A stretch of 64,000 nucleotides of DNA from Oreohelix idahoensis (taxonomy: Eukaryota; Mollusca; Gastropoda; Stylommatophora; Oreohelicidae): positions 212,773-276,772 of the forward strand of contig JAMPIV010019107.1 of assembly GCA_024509875.1 (NCBI GenBank), written 5' to 3'. The notes under the pieces were generated by a model, which saw only the letters and a program-made list of their open reading frames with translations, was not told where the DNA came from and did not search any database. Positions 1 to 11,101 of the stretch are shown piece after piece. Both the position numbers and the translations under genes were made by a program. The stretch's first letter is position 1; each line of letters opens with the position of its first letter.

Positions 1-77
1 AATAAAAATAGGACGTGATGTAAAAAAAATTATCAGTCAAATCTGTGACAAGTTACCCACCCCCGTTTAAAGTTCGT

Positions 78-1088
78 TCACAACGGACTAAAGGACAGTA
101 ATTTATCTTTTCCATAGATATCCGTTATATGTCCTTGAAACATCCTATACTCATAAGCCAAATTTGTATCCAACTTCTGTCTGTCCATATGGCTACGAGT
201 TAATTTTCCCTTTCCTCTGTCTATTAGACGTTCGGCGAAAGGAATTTTGCGAGGCCATTGGTATATGGCGTAATTCCCTTTCCTGTGAACCTGACCTTGG
301 TTATGGAGTTCGCCTTGCCTGTTTATCGTCAGGATAAAAATCCGCAACTGCTTTGAGTTTCGGCCCCGCCTGAACTCAATTACCACTGCGTAGGTAATCC
401 GCCTGTTACGTACAGTGAAATCATTTCTGGACTCGGGTTGTTTGCTTCTCATAGGCTTGTACTTAACCGACCAGAGATATGTGCGACCTACCGGAATTTT
501 CCGCTCGCGAGTAATTCGAGTCGGCAAATGAAGCAGTTTGCCGGCTGAAGAAACGCTCGCGCATTTCTTCTTCTTCCGCTCCACATCTACTCCCCTGCTT
601 CGGTGTGGGCGTTGATTTATCGTCAGACCTGTGCCGTCTAAAGGCGGGTCTGGAACTTTCCTTGCCTTGCCTCTCACAATTCTGGCTTGGTCAACGGAAA
701 TGATCAAGTTGCTCGGTAGAGGCCTGGCGTAGGCGACTACGTTGCTGTACATCAGCGGGTTTGAGACCACTGGAATAATGCGATTAAAATGAGAGAATTC
801 TGAGGCCTGTAGCATACCGTCTTCGATCGCATTCGGGGGTTCTACTGAATCATAACGGATCTCAGTAGCTTCTATCTTTGGCGAAAGATAGGTATTCTCT
901 GCGATTTGCAGAATTTGTTGAGTCGCTTTACCTTTACTAACATGAAGTGAGCCAAAGCTCTCAACAATAGCTCCTTGTAAAGTAGTAAGGCAGCTTTTCT
1001 CACTGTCTTCTGCCCTGAGAAGTATGAGAGACTCAAATGGAGACCAGGGATCCCTTCGCCTGAAACCCTGTTTCCACCTTAAATGTCA
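78..1088 (-). CDS. Unrecognised long open frame, possibly retroelement-derived
   Basis: On the minus strand the frame is open from just after a TGA near 1088 to a stop at 78, about 335 codons. The first convenient methionine is at 815 and gives 245 residues. The product is basic and rich in Arg and Lys, with no membrane segment, no signal peptide and no DTG/DSG protease motif, YxDD or zinc finger. I do not recognise a family. A frame this long is unusual beside the broken gag-like frames directly upstream (1079-1468 and 1545-2130), so it may be the downstream part of the same element or a host exon. Nothing in the sequence identifies a function. Confidence 0.3.
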
Positions 1089-1544
1089 ACTTTGCCCTCC
1101 CCTAAGAGAGTTAATGGCGTCAGTTGAACTTTGTCCTGCAATGCGAGATCTACTTCCTGAATTACAGGCTCCGCAGTCTGCATGCAAAGGACTGGACGGT
1201 TTGAGATCCCGTTAGATCGCGAAGTGCCAGAGTTAAAGCTCTCGGTATCTTTTTCCAACGTTTCTTGGAACAATTTGGAAACTCTTTCCCTTTTAGCAGG
1301 CGCCTCATTCTTGCACCTTTGCAGCTCAGGGTGATGAGAGGAGCGGCACCTCCTTTCTCCGATCGTTGAGTTAGAGGGATACGCCTCTGCATGTGATTTT
1401 TCGCTGTCCCGCCGGGGAGCTTGCGAAATATGACGTGATAGGGTGTGGCTCCCTTGTCTCGACGTCATGTGTCGGTTAGGTGGTGCTCGATCTGGAGCGT
1501 GAGAGGTTCGGGGTTCACCGCTTGCCAGATGGTAACAGTCGGTA

Positions 1545-2130
1545 TTATAATGCTTGTTTCTGGAGTTGGGGCACGGTTTTAGCAGGCAAGTTATCTGTCA
1601 GGGGCGCAAGGTTTACAGGGGCGTTGTCCGACAAAGGCGCAATAGCAGGGGAACTAGAGTGACTACATTTAGTATCTGTTTCCATCCTCCGGGTTTGGCT
1701 TTCCAGTTCATTCGTTCTGATTTGGTGTAGCCTGCGCCTTTCTTGTTCTTCTCTGTCCCTTTCTTGTCGCTTCATCTCCAATTTCTTATACTGTTCTTGT
1801 AGCTGCTTTTCCCGTTCTTGTCGATCTATCTCCCATTTCTTGGATCTTTCTTGTCGCTCTGTTTCCCATTTCTTGTCCCGTTCCATTGCTTTCTTGTCCT
1901 GTTCCATCGCTTCTTCTACATACTTTCGGATGTCTGCTTTGCTCTCCCCGTCTTTTTTACAAGGTCATGCCAAGATTAAACGGTGGCCAAACCAGTCAAC
2001 TACTTCGTATTGATCCTGCATGCTCACTGCATATTCTAGAAAGGGCTGGATTTCGCTATCCTTGTACTCCATGTACTTAGCAACCTCAAGGGCAATCCTA
2101 TGCACTTTAACTAGATCGGCTATTATATCA
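1545..2130 (-). pseudogene. Decayed gag-like coiled-coil region of an LTR retroelement
   Basis: Read on the minus strand, about 2130 to 1975 encodes a helical segment starting IADLVKVHRIALEV and ends at a stop. Another frame, with a methionine at 1907, gives 120 residues, mostly a highly charged coiled coil of K/E/R/Q-rich heptads with repeated DKKWE and RQER blocks, followed by a Ser/Pro/Leu-rich tail. A short helical N-terminus followed by a long charged coiled coil is also how the gag proteins of the two Gypsy elements at 32.85 and 58.18 kb begin. I therefore read this as gag debris in the opposite orientation. No zinc knuckle is visible. It could also be a fragment of an unrelated coiled-coil gene. 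Confidence 0.4.
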
Positions 2131-2708
2131 GGGTAAGCAAACACTATAGAAGAATAAACCTAGGGATTTCTGTTTGTGACAAGCAAAAATAAACTCCAAA
2201 AACTCCAAAAAAATCTAAGTGATGTAAAACTTATTATCATCACTCCACCCCACTTCTGTCAGTACTCAGCTATTGAGAAGATTGGTTACTATCATCCGAA
2301 TGAACACCCTCCCTTGGTACAGATGCAAGCTAGTAACTGACTATCTGTAGCTTCTTATCTCAGATTAATGAGCTACTCCTGAAAAAAATATTCAACCCTT
2401 TAAAAAAAATTTTTTTCTGACTTTTACAACAACAGTCGTCAGATTTTTTAACCAAAAACTCAGCAGTGATACCAGCAACCTAAACCAGCTGTGACATGTG
2501 TAAAATGAACAATAAATGTAACTTAAGATTTATGATTGCTGTGGAGAAAAAGCGCTGTTCAGACTTCCTCCAAAAGAAATAGTTCGATTTGTCTAGGGGA
2601 TAGAAATTCCTATAATCTGCAGAACACTAAACTCCATGAATAAAGATAGAATCTTGTGAGAGATTTATACCAGACTGAGACCTCATCTGTCGTATTGTCT
2701 GCAGAGGT

Positions 2709-2733
2709 AGCTCAGAATTCCCGACGAGCAACC
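2709..2733 (-). other. Candidate primer-binding site of the decayed retroelement
   Basis: The minus strand reads TGGGTTGCTCGTCGGGA just after a CA dinucleotide. This resembles a retroelement primer-binding site of the tRNA-Pro type and lies about 600 bases upstream of the gag-like frame, the expected position. If correct, a 5' LTR would lie at higher coordinates (2.74 kb onward), but I cannot define its other end because no second LTR copy is in the window. Confidence 0.25.
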
Positions 2734-2739
2734 CATTTT

Positions 2740-5373
2740 GTCGTGGTTGAGTTAAAGTGTAAGAGTATTTGACGAGTTAGACAATTATAGTGAAATCGAC
2801 AATGATAGTCAACTGACAAAGTTATAGATTACACATAGATAAGGTGTAAATAACGGGTGGACTTGAGACCAACCTGGAAGGTGATTTGTTAAAAAAAATC
2901 TCTCTCTCTCTCTCCAAGCCTCGACACACTTATATAGTCTAAGCACCTCCTGCTCTCTCTCTTTTCTCTTATCAAAATAGAGACTATAGTAAAGAGCTAG
3001 TAATATTAAATTATGAATGAAAGGGTCGTGAACAGCGCATTAATAAATGAGTAAAATTTATTAAAGAAGAAGTATATCTGGAAAATAATGCATATCAGCA
3101 CAAACAACATAAGAATACATCAATAATAACAAGTATGCAATTACACACCAACGAACACACAAACCACCAACATAAAACCTGCAGAACATCCAGAAATGAA
3201 TAAACAGAGTCTTCAATCCTTCCGTTTTCGTGGGATCAAATGCAATAGCTCCAGTAAGGGTTCTTACATATAGATATCCTCCATAGGTGATGGAATAACA
3301 CAAATAAATCCACTGTAGGCGCTATCGTTGGTGACACCCTAATGGCGAGATAGGCTGTATACGACTCTGTCTATCTTCGGCTGACCGCACATACGTGCGG
3401 ACGTTTTGGATGACCCAAGAACCCACACAAGACGAGGTTACTTCAGGACAAAAGGTCCATTTGCGCTATTATGCGGCGCATGAAAATTGACTGGCGTACT
3501 TGGTGGTAAATCCGGTCGGGCTGGCGTGATCTGTGATTTGACTGAGTGCTCCGTTTAAGCACACAAAGTCTGGTGATTTAAATTCTGCTAAAGACGCTGG
3601 GCTGCTAGATATGTTGGAGGCCGCAATGCTCTGACTGGCGATCAAGAGGCGAGTAAGAACCCACTACTGCCAAATACGATTTTTCAGATTTCTTGCTATG
3701 GCTCGTTACACACTGCGTGAGCTTATTTCCCTTTAGAGGGAATGGCGTTGACAAAGGGTTGTACTTCAGGTAGGGGGGTGACAACTCGTGATACTAGGTG
3801 TTTTCAGAAAACCCGCTAGATCGAAGAGAATATGACGTTCTTCGTCTGACTGGAGTCTACGCTAGCAATTTGGTATCCCTGAAACTGAGACCCAACAAGA
3901 GACGACCTTTACATCAAGCAAACAATAAAATTACAATAACGTTATACAAAACAGTTATGCTCCACTTTGGGATTTGAATTATTTCAATCATTGCTATGAT
4001 AGTTTAGGGCTGTCTTTATCCATATAAGTCTCCCTCCCGTTCCTTCCACTTTATCAATTATCAGCTTGCGCCCGCATAGGTTAATATATTTTTGTACACA
4101 CATGTACCTGTCAGTAAATGTTCTGACAGCAAAATCTACTCAGTCTTTTTCCAACTCAACATACAGGAAACTTAACCCTGTAGTTACAGCTGAGTGGGGA
4201 TGCTATTCATCTTACAACATTAAATGAATTTACATTAACAAATTACAGCAGTTGACTTTACAAAATAAAGGGTATGCGCCCCTGGGGGGAAAAATATTAG
4301 CATCCCACAAATGAATACATAGAAAATGCAATGTTCTTGCTATAATAATACGGTTGAGACTAAATCATAAGATATAATGATATCTATGGCTGGTGACTGC
4401 TTTCTGCGAAAGTTATAAACTAGTGTCTAACTACACAAGTAAGCATATCAAATTCCACACCCAACCACTAGAAGTTTCTATCAGAAAGTAATAAGTGACT
4501 CTCTCCTATAATTCAGGGTTATAGCGCCTGCACATCACTATTCAGTTTTAAGTGAATAACCCACACCTCTGACATTTCCTTACAGTAATGACAGTTATTT
4601 TAGCCTACTCTTAACCCATGGTAAGAATCTGTACGGACTGATTCTACGCCTAGTAAGTATCTGTTATCGTAAGTTTACCTTTAACCCATGGTAAAAAAAT
4701 AACACTGACACCTGACTTAGCTCTCCTGTTAACTGAGGCGGTAGATGGTGCTACATTATCGCTGAATTAATCACCGGGAGAAATCCTCAGAAATGAATTT
4801 AAGTCACATTCCTATCAGATATATATAAAACTAACATAAATATATGTATTATAATCTACTTACCCCGAAAATGACGAGAACTTAGGCAAACACAATTTAG
4901 TTCCGTGTTTCCGTCTGCCTTAGTCTCATTTTGTCATCACGGGCAGGACATATTTTACGAGTGTGCTTGACTGATTAAAACCCTTTAGATTTATAGTCTA
5001 CAAATGACGCTACCCCCAGGACACCTGGCATCGCCTGTTCGGCGTATACCGTAATCATGCGTAAGACAAATGTTATTCTAGAGGTATACATCATAAGACA
5101 ACAGACGGCGAAAAGTTTCATAGATAGACGTAATATATTCTGCGAGCTCCCTGCGTCGATCAAGAGCCACGACCACAAAGACCGAACGCGCGTTTTATCT
5201 CCCCCTGAATCGGAGATCAAACCTGTTGATAGTACTTTCTGCTGGTACCACCAATAACTGGTAATAGAAATAGAAAGGAAACGCTCTTCTGAGTATGGCG
5301 TTTTCCCGACACATTTATGTGCCCCCCCTCTTCTATTCTACCATCCCATGTCAGAATTTACCCTCGATGAGAA
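2740..5373. other. Non-coding stretch, possible decayed LTR and host spacer
   Basis: There is a short (CT)n run near 2900-2922 and otherwise unique-looking AT-rich DNA. Short open frames (for example 3061-3303, 4975-5220 and 5057-5257) show no recognisable domain and overlap each other on opposite strands. The left part may be an LTR belonging to the minus-strand element at 1-2733. I see no gene. Confidence 0.4.
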
Positions 5374-5388
5374 TTAAATTTAATCACT

Positions 5389-8300
5389 TTACTTACTTAC
5401 TTACTTAGTCGTACCCCTTCTACCGTGAGGTGTAGAGGTTTGGAAGAGAGAGCGCCAGACCATTCTATCAGCTGTCTTCTTCCTGGCCTGGTTCCATTCT
5501 AGTCCTCGGTCCTTCAAAGATTGTCTAATGTTGTCCTCCCAGCGGACTCTGGGTCGTCCTGGAGGTCTGGATCCCTGGCTCTTTGTTTTCCATGCTTGTC
5601 GCGGTAGTCGATCTTCTCCCATTCTGCAGACATGGCCAAACCATCTTAGTTGGGACTGTTCTATTTGGGTCTGCAGCGGATGGGATTTTAGGCCTTGACG
5701 GATCGTCTGGTTGCGGACCATGTCTCTTCTTGTTACTTCAACCACTTTCCTCAGATACCTAATTTCTGAGGTTTGGATCTGGCTTTTGTGGGTTGTAGTC
5801 ATTGCCCACGACTCGCATCCATATGTCAAGACTGGGACATAGGTGGAGCGGTATACAGCCATCTTCGTTTTCTTACCAACCTCTTTCTTGCTGAGGAATC
5901 CACGATTTATGGCCTGAAAAAGTCTCCCAGCCGCTGCTTTTCGAGTGACCAACTCTTCTTTGATGCCTCCCTTTCGGTCTATAATAGCTCCGAGGTATTT
6001 AAAGTGGTCGACCTGCTCCAGGACCTGTTCTCCCAGCTTAATCTGATGTTTTCTTTCTTCACGTGATATCACCATGGATTTTGTTTTAGAGCTGCTTATG
6101 ACCATCCCTCTCTTCTCCAGCTCTTCCTTCCAGACTTGCAGGTTGGATTGGAGATGTGCCTCTGATTTAGCAATCAGGGCAACATCATCAGCAAATGCCA
6201 GCTCCGAAATATAGACCTGTCTCATCTTCCAGTACCCCACTGAATACTTTCTTGTCCTCTCCTTACATGCCTTGATGACATCGTCCATAAGGAGTATGAA
6301 GAGGTAAGGTGATAGGATATCACCTTGTCTTACACCAGTGGTGGTCCTGAACTCTTCTGACTTATGGTTTGCTGTCCTCACATAATTTCTGCAAGACTTG
6401 TAGAAGCTCTGTATAGCATGAATCAGAGGTGCTGGAATATTCTTCCTTGCCAAACAGTCCCAAAGTTTGCTCCAGGGGACCCTGTCAAACGCCTTTTCCA
6501 GATCTATGAAACAAAGATGGATCTCACTCTTATACTCAAGGGCCTTTTCACTCAGCTGTCTGAGTGTGAAGATTAGGTCTTGAGTACTTCGGTTTGATCG
6601 GAATCCGCACTGGACCTCATCCAATTGTGGCTCAGCTAGGCGTCGGAGTCTCTGCTCTAGGATTCTAGAGTAGATTTTACCAGGGACACTGAGAAGGGAT
6701 ATGCCTCTATGGTTTCCACATTGTCGATTGTCACCCTTTTTGAAAATTGGTGTTATGATGGCAATCTCCCAATCCTTTGGTATGGTCTTGTTGCACCATG
6801 CTGCCTGTAGGACCTTTAAGAGTAATAGGTCGCCTGATGCTCCCATGTACTTAACCATTTCTGGTGTTATACCATCATGCCCTGCTGCTTTGCCCATCTT
6901 GATTTTCTCTAGTGCTGCCCTCAGTTCTTCCATCTTTATGTCATCTTCACCATCATTGGTTTCCTTTTCTGTGTCAGTGGTTATCATTTCTGATGCTTCA
7001 TCATGCTCACCATCCAGGAGTTCTGAGAAATATTCTTTCCATCTTTCCATTACTTCCTTCGGGGCAGTAAGCAATTTGCCTTGCTTGTCCTTTATAAATT
7101 TGAGAGGGCATTGTTTTTCTTTCCTCATGTTCTTTAGGGTCTTATAGAACAATTTCTGGTTTTCTTGTGCATCTTTTTCTAGCTTTTCTCCAAATTCTTC
7201 CCAGGACTTCTGTTTTGCTGCTAACACTTTGTTCTTTGCTTCTGTTCTGAGTGTCACATATTCTCTATATTTTTCCATTTGTCCTGTTGTGTTTTTAGCT
7301 CCTAAGTATTGTTTCCATGCCATTTTCTTCTCTCTTATTTTCTCTTTGACTTCCTCTGTCCACCAAGGTGTCCTCTTTCTCTGGTTCCCAAGTCGGACTT
7401 CACCGCATGCTTCTGCTGCAGCTGTCTTTATGATATCCTTGAATTTATTCCAGAGGGTTTCCAAGTCATCAGGTCGTTTTTCTGTGTTGCTCACTGCTGT
7501 AGCAATAAGCCCCTGATATCTGGTCTTAATTTCTGGCTCTCTCAGCTTGTAGGTCCTAATGCTCATTTCTCCTGCTCGTTTACTTGGTTTCTTGCGTGAT
7601 GTTGGGCAGTTCCTAGGCTGAGCAACTCTTTCAGTTGTTCGTTTGATTGTTAGCAGGTAGTGATCACTTCCAATCTCTGGCCCCCTCCAGACTCTAGCAT
7701 CTCGGACATATCTGAATGAGCTTCTCCGAACAATGGCATAGTCGATCACTGACTTCTCATTCTTGGTTGGTTCACATCTAGTGTATGCATGTATGCGCTT
7801 ATGGGGGAACTTTGTGTTTGTAATGATCAGATTCTGCTCACTGCAGAATCTAAGGAGTCGCTTTCCATTGTCATTGAGAGTATCTTCTCCATATCTTCCG
7901 ATAACTCCACCCCATCTAGCATGGTCATTTCCAACTCTGGCATTAAAATCTCCGAGCATAATAACTTCATCTAGGCAGTCATCCACTGTCCTTTGAAGCA
8001 GCTCGAAGAATTCCTCCTTGACCTCTGCTCTCTCATCCTCATTTGGCCCATACACTATGACCAGGTTGACTATGGTTTCTCCTTCTTTTAGTTTTACAAC
8101 CATAATGCGCTCGGAGACAAAGTTCCATCCCTTGATACTATCTTTTTGATTTTGGGCCACAATGCAACCCACGCCCCCTTTAGCTCTTTCAGATATGGGT
8201 ACACCACTGTAGAGCAACGTGTTGCCATCGAGATCCATGACTCCTTGTCCTTTTTTCTTCGTTTCCGTTATAGCCAGGATTTCTAGTTTTGCTTTCCTCA

Positions 8301-8562
8301 TCTCTTCCACCAGCTCCTCTTCCTTCCCATTTATACTTCTTGTGTTCCAAGTTCCATAAGTCGTAGTCCGTAGTCCGTTCCAGTTCGTCGCCTTTAGAAT
8401 CAGTCCGGTTTTCTCTCTTGTAGTTCGCGTAATCATGACTTAAAGCAAACAGGTGATTGGCCTGTTGTGCCTTTGCATGGTGGAGGGGCTGCCTCCTTAC
8501 GGCCTCCATGCAGGCCGCCCTCCTCCTTTTTCATCCGGGCTTGGGACCGGCATAGGCGGAGT
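5389..8562 (-). mobile_element. LINE A copy 1: full-length RTE-type non-LTR retrotransposon
   Basis: This 3174-bp unit is flanked by a perfect 15-bp target-site duplication, TTAAATTTAATCACT, at 5374-5388 and 8563-8577. The 5' end is at 8562, the 5' UTR is about 126 bp and GC-rich, and a single ORF fills the rest. On the element strand the 3' end is a tandem TAAG repeat, typical of RTE-like elements, which end in short tandem repeats rather than poly(A). An intact ORF and a perfect TSD suggest a recent insertion. A diverged, interrupted copy lies at 15763-21391, and tail fragments lie at 29528-29568, 29945-30160 and 39287-39373. Confidence 0.85.
5401..8436 (-). CDS. Endonuclease-reverse transcriptase of LINE A (intact)
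   Basis: This 1011-residue protein is expected to nick chromosomal DNA and reverse-transcribe the LINE RNA at the nick. Residues about 24-265 form an apurinic-like (EEP) endonuclease with TWNTRS, ITETK, LGDFNAR near 161 and the catalytic-histidine motif GSDHYLL near 256. Residues about 500-800 are the reverse transcriptase, with DGITPEM, QCGFRSNRST, FIDLEKAFDRV, GVRQGDILSP and the active site FADD at 748-751. The C-terminus has the RWFGHVCRM...GRPRVRWED segment usual for RTE-type proteins. The start is the ATG at 8434-8436. The stop codon TAA lies within the 3' TAAG tail repeat, so there is practically no 3' UTR. No frameshift or internal stop is present. Confidence 0.88.
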   Translation of the reverse strand: MITRTTREKTGLILKATNWNGLRTTTYGTWNTRSINGKEEELVEEMRKAKLEILAITETKKKGQGVMDLDGNTLLYSGVPISERAKGGVGCIVAQNQKDSIKGWNFVSERIMVVKLKEGETIVNLVIVYGPNEDERAEVKEEFFELLQRTVDDCLDEVIMLGDFNARVGNDHARWGGVIGRYGEDTLNDNGKRLLRFCSEQNLIITNTKFPHKRIHAYTRCEPTKNEKSVIDYAIVRRSSFRYVRDARVWRGPEIGSDHYLLTIKRTTERVAQPRNCPTSRKKPSKRAGEMSIRTYKLREPEIKTRYQGLIATAVSNTEKRPDDLETLWNKFKDIIKTAAAEACGEVRLGNQRKRTPWWTEEVKEKIREKKMAWKQYLGAKNTTGQMEKYREYVTLRTEAKNKVLAAKQKSWEEFGEKLEKDAQENQKLFYKTLKNMRKEKQCPLKFIKDKQGKLLTAPKEVMERWKEYFSELLDGEHDEASEMITTDTEKETNDGEDDIKMEELRAALEKIKMGKAAGHDGITPEMVKYMGASGDLLLLKVLQAAWCNKTIPKDWEIAIITPIFKKGDNRQCGNHRGISLLSVPGKIYSRILEQRLRRLAEPQLDEVQCGFRSNRSTQDLIFTLRQLSEKALEYKSEIHLCFIDLEKAFDRVPWSKLWDCLARKNIPAPLIHAIQSFYKSCRNYVRTANHKSEEFRTTTGVRQGDILSPYLFILLMDDVIKACKERTRKYSVGYWKMRQVYISELAFADDVALIAKSEAHLQSNLQVWKEELEKRGMVISSSKTKSMVISREERKHQIKLGEQVLEQVDHFKYLGAIIDRKGGIKEELVTRKAAAGRLFQAINRGFLSKKEVGKKTKMAVYRSTYVPVLTYGCESWAMTTTHKSQIQTSEIRYLRKVVEVTRRDMVRNQTIRQGLKSHPLQTQIEQSQLRWFGHVCRMGEDRLPRQAWKTKSQGSRPPGRPRVRWEDNIRQSLKDRGLEWNQARKKTADRMVWRSLFQTSTPHGRRGTTK

Positions 8563-8777
8563 TTAAATTTAATCACTCGGGATAAAACTTCCTTTATATT
8601 TAAACTGAATAGCTTTAGCTTTACATTACATTTAAATGAGAAGGTTAAATGTACAGATAAAATATGTTTAACATTTACATCTCACCCGTGTGTTACCGGA
8701 GCCCGAAAGGGGAGCAAAGAATAGTAACACTGTTCCCTGCCAAGCAAGTCGTAGAAAGCGGCTAAGGAGTGTTGGAC

Positions 8778-9911
8778 ATGGGGCCGGTTACTCCATCCCG
8801 TAAAATATTTAAACCACAAAAAACTTCAACAAACATGGACAAGTCAATTAAAGAAAATAAAATACAGCCATCCAAGATAGGGGAAGGTCCTCTCGCAGGA
8901 AGGCGTATGATGCAACACAGAGAAAGCCAAAAGGAGTCTGTGTTGCTGACTAACCTTCTTTCTTCTGGGAAAACTTCCAGATTTGGCACCTGGAATGTTC
9001 GGACATTAAACGAACAAGGGAAAGTGGCACAAGTAGCAGCAGAGATGAGGGAATATAAAATCGAAGTTCTGGGAATGTGTGAAACAAAGTGGAAGGGAGT
9101 AGACAGGAAGAAACTTATCACAGGTGAATTGGTGCTGTCCTCAGGACATGAAGACGAAAGTTCACACCACAGTGAAGGGGTAGCTCTTATGTTATCTAAA
9201 GAAGCACAGAAAGCACTCATTGAATGGGAAGCTGTTGGATCCAGAATAATAACAGCTTCTTTTAAAACAGCTAAAAAGAAAATAAATGTAAATGTCATCC
9301 AATGTTATGCACCAACTAATGACAAAGAAGAGTCGGTGAAAGAAGCATTTTATACTACACTACAGGAAATTATGGAAAAAGTAAAAAGAAGAGACATCAC
9401 AATTTTGATGGGTGACATGAATGCAAAGATAGGTACAGTCAACACCGGCTTTAAAGAAGTCATGGGAAAACAGGGGCTAGGAATAATGAATGAAAATGGG
9501 GAACTATTCTCAAACTTCTGCGCTTCAAATCAACTGGCTATAGGAGGAAGCATGTTTCCACATAAGAGAATACACAAGGCAACATGGATATCACTAGACC
9601 ATAGAACAAAAAATCAGATTGATCATATATGCATAAACAAGAAGTTTAGATCATCATTGCAGGATGTAAAGGTATATAGAGGAGCAGATGTGGCATCAGA
9701 TCACCACCTTCTGATAGCCAAAGTAAAAATGAAACTCAAGAGATATGCAACAATGCAAAATAATAGACAACAATTTAATGTAGGACATCTAAGAAATCAA
9801 GAAACAAGAGACAAATTTGCGGTCACAATATCCAACAAATTCCAAGTAACAGCTGGAAGATGCAGAGATTACAGAAGACTATTAGCAGCAAATCAAAACG
9901 ATATAGAATGA
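8778..9911 (+). pseudogene. LINE B endonuclease part
   Basis: The first ATG is at 8778. Residues about 70-320 are an EEP-type endonuclease with FGTWNVRTLNEQGK, MCETKWKG, LMGDMNAKIG, FPHKRIHKATW, NQIDHICI and the SDHHLL catalytic end. Relatives in animal genomes are often auto-annotated as 'craniofacial development protein 2-like', which is a LINE endonuclease. The frame ends at TGA 9911, where the complete protein of this type would continue into the linker before the reverse transcriptase. The next frame picks up immediately, which marks a frameshift. Confidence 0.72.
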
Positions 9912-11097
9912 GACATGTGAAGAAATACTGGGGAAAAGGGAACGACAACAAAAAGCATGGATAACAACAGAAACCATCAATAAGATAAAAGACAGGAAAA
10001 ACAAGAAAGCAGATTTAAACACAAGCAAAACCAGAAGTTCCAAAGCCAAGGCTCAAGAAGTGTACACAGAAGCAAACAAAGAAGTAAAAAGAAGTATCAA
10101 AAGAGACAAGAGGAAGTATATTGAGGAGTTGGCAAGAGAGGCAGAAGATGCTGCAGCCAAATGGAATATGAGAGAACTGTATAACAGCACAAAGAAGCTA
10201 ACGGGGAAATACAAGCAAACAAGTTGCTTCATAAAAGACAAGAATGGAAAACTGCTCAGCAATATACAAGAGCAAATGAAGAGGTGGACAGAATATTTTG
10301 AGGACCTTCTCAATAGACCAGCTCCACAAAACCCCCCGGACATCCAGCCAGCAGAAGAAGAGCTACAAATCAACGGTGAAAGACCAACGAAGGAAGAAAT
10401 AAAGAAAGCCATAAAGCTTCTAAGAGATGGAAAAGCGTCTGGACCTGATGGCATTCCAGCAGAGGCCATCAAAGCAGATATCGACACGGCTATAAAGATG
10501 TTGTATAAATTACTTGGTAAAGTCTGGGAAAAGGAAGAGATACCAGCAGAATGGAAGGAAGGATATCTGGTTAAGTTGCCTAAGAAGGGAAATTTACAAG
10601 AGTGCACAAATTATAGAGGAATAATGTTACTTTCAGTGCCAGGAAAAGTATTAAACAGGATTATCCTTGAAAGATTAAAAGAGTCCATAGACAAGAAACT
10701 GAGAGATGAACAAGCAGGTTTTCGACAAAACAGATCCTGTACAGATCAGATAGCCACTTTGAGAATAATAGTTGAACAAAGTTTGGAATGGAATTCACCA
10801 CTATACATCGGATTTGTGGACTACGAAAAGGCATTTGACAGTGTAGACAGAGAATCACTTTGGAAATTGATGAGGCATTATGGAGTTCCCTTGAAGATCA
10901 TTAATTTAATAAAGAAAACATATGAAGACATGACATGCAGAGTTCTTCATGAAGGACAGCTTACAGAACCGTTTGGGATAAGAACAGTAGTGCGACAGGG
11001 ATGCTTCTTGTCTCCATTTCTTTTCTTACTAGCAATAGACTGGGTTACGAGAACATCGTCAACACAACAGAAATGGAATCCAGTGGACTCTGACTAA
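9912..11097 (+). pseudogene. LINE B reverse transcriptase, N-terminal two thirds
   Basis: The linker and fingers/palm of a non-LTR reverse transcriptase continue here in another frame; the clear run is 10060-11097. Motifs visible are SGPDGIPAEAI, MLLSVPGKVLNR, EQAGFRQNRSCTDQ, FVDYEKAFDSVDRESLW and RQGCFLSPFLFLLAIDW. The frame ends just before the FADD active site at a TAA around 11095. Comparison with the copy at 40001 shows that this copy lacks two bases near 11060, which explains the break. Confidence 0.72.
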
Positions 11098-11101
11098 GCA
11101 G

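Noticed and set aside
5773..8000. Several plus-strand frames opposite LINE A
   Set aside because: Antisense shadows of the LINE A ORF; similar shadows recur at 19993-20825 opposite copy 2.
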